From: a virus
Virus record (IMG/VR): IMGVR_UViG_3300017782_000228
Location: 1 to 23,675 of that record
Length of the DNA: 23,675 nucleotides
Direction: 5' to 3' (one strand)
Shown here: positions 21,357 through 23,675 of the stretch, piece by piece
How the letters are laid out: every line of letters begins with the position of its first letter
How positions within the stretch are numbered: position 1 is the first letter of the stretch
Position numbers and translations under genes: made by a program
The notes under the pieces: model-generated
Seen by the model: only the letters and a program-made list of their open reading frames with translations
The model's database searches: none
What the model was told of the DNA's origin: nothing

Positions 21357-21702
21357 TTGATCTACGCTTGATACGTTTTATAATAATATTATTTAAACTT
21401 GTAACAGGACCAAATTGAATCGTAACATCTTTTGTAGTATAGTTCCGTATAGCATACCTGTATTGTGCAATTTCACTCTTAAGAAATATGTTAATAGGAA
21501 TTTGTCTGTTTGATTCCCACCACCAAGCATCACCAAGCTCTAAGAAGTGTTTCTTTGCTTCATCACCCTCGATTAACTCGTAGTCATAGAAGCTCGTGAC
21601 ACTATTGTCTTGGTTTATAATGATGCCTACATATTCTTTGTCTGCGTGTGTTAAAACGCTGATAAATGGCATATTTTCTTTTAAGTTTTCTGTTATTCTC
21701 AT
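21328..21702 (-). CDS. Unknown protein (124 aa), minus strand
   Basis: From ATG 21702 the product is 124 aa, starting MRITENLKENMPFISVL. A TTG 39 bases upstream would extend it by 13 residues without a visible RBS. It has LGDAWWWESNRQIPINIFLK in the middle and a basic C-terminus (NNIIIKRIKRRSITLVRK). Soluble beta-rich proteins of this kind are scattered in marine T4-like phages, but I assign no family. Its start faces the structural gene across a 120-base gap. No Shine-Dalgarno precedes it; TATATT lies five bases upstream. Confidence 0.72.
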   Translation of the reverse strand: MRITENLKENMPFISVLTHADKEYVGIIINQDNSVTSFYDYELIEGDEAKKHFLELGDAWWWESNRQIPINIFLKSEIAQYRYAIRNYTTKDVTIQFGPVTSLNNIIIKRIKRRSITLVRKPSS

Positions 21703-21703
21703 C

Positions 21704-21711
21704 GATAAATA
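21704..21711 (+). promoter_or_regulatory. Late-promoter-like GATAAATA before the structural gene
   Basis: GATAAATA matches the T4 late element TATAAATA at seven of eight positions, with the predicted start near 21717 and a leader of about 105 bases to ATG 21823. A structural gene is expected to be late. The 120-base gap has no convincing sigma70 hexamer pair. Confidence 0.4.
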
Positions 21712-21822
21712 TAGTAAAGGTTTAGTAATCACATTATGCAATTAACTACAATATATTTATACCCAAACGTAGTCCAGGCCTATACAGAAATGGCTAGTGC
21801 TTACACACAGGAGAGATTTAGT

Positions 21823-22635
21823 ATGGTCTATAGCCGCGCAATAAAAATTTATCGAGCAACCGATAATAGAATAGATCTTCAAGTTAAAAAAGGAGATCAA
21901 AAGAAAATTAATTTAACAGGATCCACGGTAGTGTTTTCGTTAGTGAGCAGAGAGGACAGCGAACTTGTTCTTAAGAAAGATGCAACTGCTGACGATGCTG
22001 CACTAGGAAGATTTTATGTCATTCTTACTGAAGAAGAAATGCGTGATATAGAACCCGGACAGTATTCATACAGTTTTATCAAAGAAACTAGAGAAGAAGT
22101 TACGACAGGACAACATAAAGTTACTTCTTCATATCCGTTGTACTTAGATAGTCAGTACGGTGCTGAAGGAACAATAGAAGTAAATGGCGATGTATACGGA
22201 GAACCATACGACACTATTGAAGTTATTACGTTTAATAAAACTGTTAACTTCGACAAAACAACAACTAGTCGAGATGACGATCCACCGTTCGAAACTCCAA
22301 GACCTAACTATGCTAGACATACTCCGATTAGCGGCTATGAAGAGTTTTTTGAAAGCAGCATTATTGATGCACAAGGTAATCAATCAACACCATCAAGTCT
22401 ACACACTTTCCAAGTGTATGCAGATTCATACGAAGGCGAACTTAAATTGCAAGCAAGTTTAGACCCAGGTGCAGTACCAATTGATGAAAATTGGATAGAC
22501 ATAAAAACTTGGAATCTAACAGCAGCAGATGGTAATTTTTACCATAATGTAACTGGAAAGTACAATTGGTTTAGATTTAAGCACATAACAGCAGATAATA
22601 ACACAGGAACAGTTGACAAAATACTGTATAGATAG
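21823..22635 (+). CDS. Phage structural protein, baseplate/fibre (BppU-like N-terminus)
   Basis: 270 aa from ATG 21823, which has AGGAGAG seven bases upstream; an ATG at 21736 in frame lacks an RBS. The N-terminal 95 residues (IKIYRATDNRIDLQVKKGD, INLTGSTVVFSLV, and EEEMRDIEPGQYSYSF) read like the BppU/DUF2479 domain of baseplate upper proteins, a beta domain that begins virion adsorption proteins. The C-terminus (SSLHTFQVYADSYEG, KLQASLDPGAVP, WIDIKTW, WFRFKHITADN) resembles a discoidin-like beta sandwich often used for carbohydrate contact. A role in host binding or fibre attachment is likely. The start chosen removes 29 residues of unlikely sequence. It is followed by the primase promoter inside its last codons. 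Confidence 0.72.
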   Translation: MVYSRAIKIYRATDNRIDLQVKKGDQKKINLTGSTVVFSLVSREDSELVLKKDATADDAALGRFYVILTEEEMRDIEPGQYSYSFIKETREEVTTGQHKVTSSYPLYLDSQYGAEGTIEVNGDVYGEPYDTIEVITFNKTVNFDKTTTSRDDDPPFETPRPNYARHTPISGYEEFFESSIIDAQGNQSTPSSLHTFQVYADSYEGELKLQASLDPGAVPIDENWIDIKTWNLTAADGNFYHNVTGKYNWFRFKHITADNNTGTVDKILYR

Positions 22636-22649
22636 TATACTAACAGTAT
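22613..22649 (+). promoter_or_regulatory. Sigma70-type promoter of the primase gene, with palindromes
   Basis: TTGACA (22613-22618) and TATACT (22636-22641) at 17-base spacing, the -35 lying inside the structural gene. The -10 is inside the perfect palindrome TAGTATACTA (22633-22642). ATACTGT (22621-22627) and ACAGTAT (22643-22649) form an outer inverted repeat that includes the start codon. The -10 ends six bases before ATG 22648. The nested dyads could be an operator. Confidence 0.7.
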
Positions 22650-23667
22650 GACACTTGTACTTGACAAATTCAGAGATCTATTGCCACCTCGTGCTAAACA
22701 TAGCCCTAGTGGGTGGACATCTTTCAATGCTCCTTGCTGTCATCATCGCGGACATAGCACTGACAAGCGTAAGCGTGGCGGCGTAAGATTTGATACAGGG
22801 TTTGTATACAATTGTTTCAACTGTAAGTATAGTGCAAGTTGGCAACCTGGTAGACAAGTTAGCGAAAAGTTAAAATCATTATGCAGATGGTTAGGTGCTA
22901 GTGAAAATGATATCAATACACTGATATTCGAAGCACTAAAAACAGAAAGTGCTGAGTACAAACCTAGAGAACTACAAACAAGAGTTTCATTTGCAAAAAA
23001 AGAATTACCCGAACACAGTTTGCCTATAAGCGATTGGCTAGATGTAGATTTTGCAAGCGACAATGAACTTGAAACTAGTTTTGCAAAAGTAGTTGAATAC
23101 ATTTATGATAGAGGCTTTGATCCATTAAGCAATAATTTTTATTGGTCACCATCTACAGGATATGTAGACAGAACTATTATTCCTTTTTACTATAAAGGAA
23201 CAATTGTAGGTAATACTGCACGTAAAGTACGCAGTGGTCGTCCTAAGTATCTAAGTGATCATCATTCACAGTTTGTATTCAATGTTGATGCACAACAAGA
23301 GGATCAGCGTTATATATTTGTTACAGAAGGTCCGTTTGATGCTATGGCAATCAACGGTGTTGCATTACTTACAAACAATATTAGTGACCAACAGTATAGA
23401 ATAATACAAGGATTAGGACACGAGATTATTGTTATTCCTGATCAAGATGAAGCAGGTGAGAACTTAATTAAGAAAGCAATGGAGTATGGTTGGAGTGTTG
23501 CTTTTCCTAACTGGGAACCAGATGTAAAGGATGTTGCTGACGCTGTACAGCGTTATGGCAAGTTGTTTGTTACTGTTGATGCTATTAAGACAGCACAATC
23601 AGGCAGTATCAAGATAAGTGTTGCTAAGAAGCACTTTATGAATAAAATAAAAGAGGAAGTATTATAA
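22648..23667 (+). CDS. 61: DNA primase gp61
   Basis: gp61 makes RNA primers for lagging-strand synthesis together with helicase gp41. The 339 residues match T4 gp61 (342). The N-terminal zinc-binding region has C30-C31-H32-H33 and CFNC (C56, C59). The Toprim domain follows with FVTEGPFDAMA (E227 in motif I) and the metal-binding PDQDEAGEN (264-272). A later ARKVRSGRPKYL segment before it is the basic primer-template region. No Shine-Dalgarno is present, and the promoter -10 ends six bases before the ATG, so the mRNA may be leaderless. Its stop overlaps the next start (TAATG). Confidence 0.92.
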   Translation: MTLVLDKFRDLLPPRAKHSPSGWTSFNAPCCHHRGHSTDKRKRGGVRFDTGFVYNCFNCKYSASWQPGRQVSEKLKSLCRWLGASENDINTLIFEALKTESAEYKPRELQTRVSFAKKELPEHSLPISDWLDVDFASDNELETSFAKVVEYIYDRGFDPLSNNFYWSPSTGYVDRTIIPFYYKGTIVGNTARKVRSGRPKYLSDHHSQFVFNVDAQQEDQRYIFVTEGPFDAMAINGVALLTNNISDQQYRIIQGLGHEIIVIPDQDEAGENLIKKAMEYGWSVAFPNWEPDVKDVADAVQRYGKLFVTVDAIKTAQSGSIKISVAKKHFMNKIKEEVL

Positions 23668-23675
23668 TGTGGGTA
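23667..23675 (+). CDS. Start of a further gene, cut by the window end
   Basis: ATG at 23667 overlaps the primase stop (TAATG), and AGAGGAAG lies upstream, so translation probably continues into a coupled gene. Only codons M-W-V are visible, too few to identify it. Confidence 0.5.

Noticed and set aside
21736-21822. N-terminal extension of the structural protein from ATG 21736
   Set aside because: No Shine-Dalgarno precedes it and its 29 extra residues do not resemble the domain start, whereas ATG 21823 has AGGAGAG at the right distance.
23667-23675. A second PqqA-like peptide starting ATGTGG at the right edge
   Set aside because: Only M-W-V is visible, and the third residue already differs from the MW-K/T-KP pattern. 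Three codons cannot support a family call.
1-23675. tRNA genes, CRISPR arrays, insertion sequences or integrase/attachment sites
   Set aside because: No cloverleaf with a TTC-x-A arm, no regularly spaced repeats, and no transposase or integrase motifs were seen on either strand. A tRNA search by program was not possible here.

Overview
The window reads as part of the genome of a T4-like myovirus of the marine type, the kind that infects cyanobacteria, SAR11 and other low-GC marine bacteria. The evidence is a set of T4 replication and recombination genes: single-stranded DNA-binding protein gp32, recombinase UvsX, a UvsY-like mediator, helicase UvsW and primase gp61. They lie in compact, mostly rightward operons of AT-rich DNA with ATGA/TAATG overlaps. 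gp32 has the marine-phage form, with an Ala/Pro-rich linker and an 'AQDILAMIR' end rather than T4's acidic tail. The host cannot be read directly. A PqqA-like peptide gene at the left edge hints at a host that makes or uses PQQ, and consensus sigma70 promoters show that the host polymerase is used.

Layout. 1-298: a 23-codon PqqA-like peptide gene, a UUCG-loop terminator, a sigma70 promoter and the gp32 leader. 299-3173: gp32, a pseudoknot-like RNA, uvsX, a small acidic protein, and the uvsY candidate. 3163-3537 (minus): a short P-loop kinase. 3596-9401: a tightly overlapping glycan operon. It holds a nucleotidyltransferase-cupin fusion, four members of one putative GT-B glycosyltransferase family, a GT8-like enzyme and an FkbM methyltransferase. 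9393-10636 (minus): a GT-A-like glycosyltransferase and an unknown protein. 10716-11576: a fifth GT-B-like paralogue. 11608-14743: an unknown 391-aa protein, uvsW and another unknown protein. 14782-18200: a second glycan operon with a cupin, FkbM, GT-A-like protein, GDP-mannose 4,6-dehydratase and a third FkbM-like protein. 18270-21356: small unknown proteins, a methyltransferase, a gp62-like candidate, a zinc-finger protein, an overlooked 59-aa gene, a miniature DnaE-like protein and a small membrane protein. 21328-23675: a minus-strand unknown, a structural (baseplate/fibre-like) protein, gp61 primase, and the first three codons of another gene.

The most unusual content is as follows. (a) A large, internally duplicated sugar-nucleotide/glycosyltransferase/methyltransferase island is interleaved with core DNA-metabolism genes. 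(b) A 192-aa protein condenses the C-family (DnaE) polymerase active site and keeps all three catalytic aspartates. (c) A phage-borne PqqA-like peptide is present. (d) In several promoters the -10 element ends 6-7 nt before the ATG with no Shine-Dalgarno, which predicts leaderless mRNAs. (e) There are structured leaders at gp32 and uvsX. The glycan genes together could build and methylate a deoxyhexose-containing glycan for the host surface, the virion or modified DNA. The sequence does not say which.
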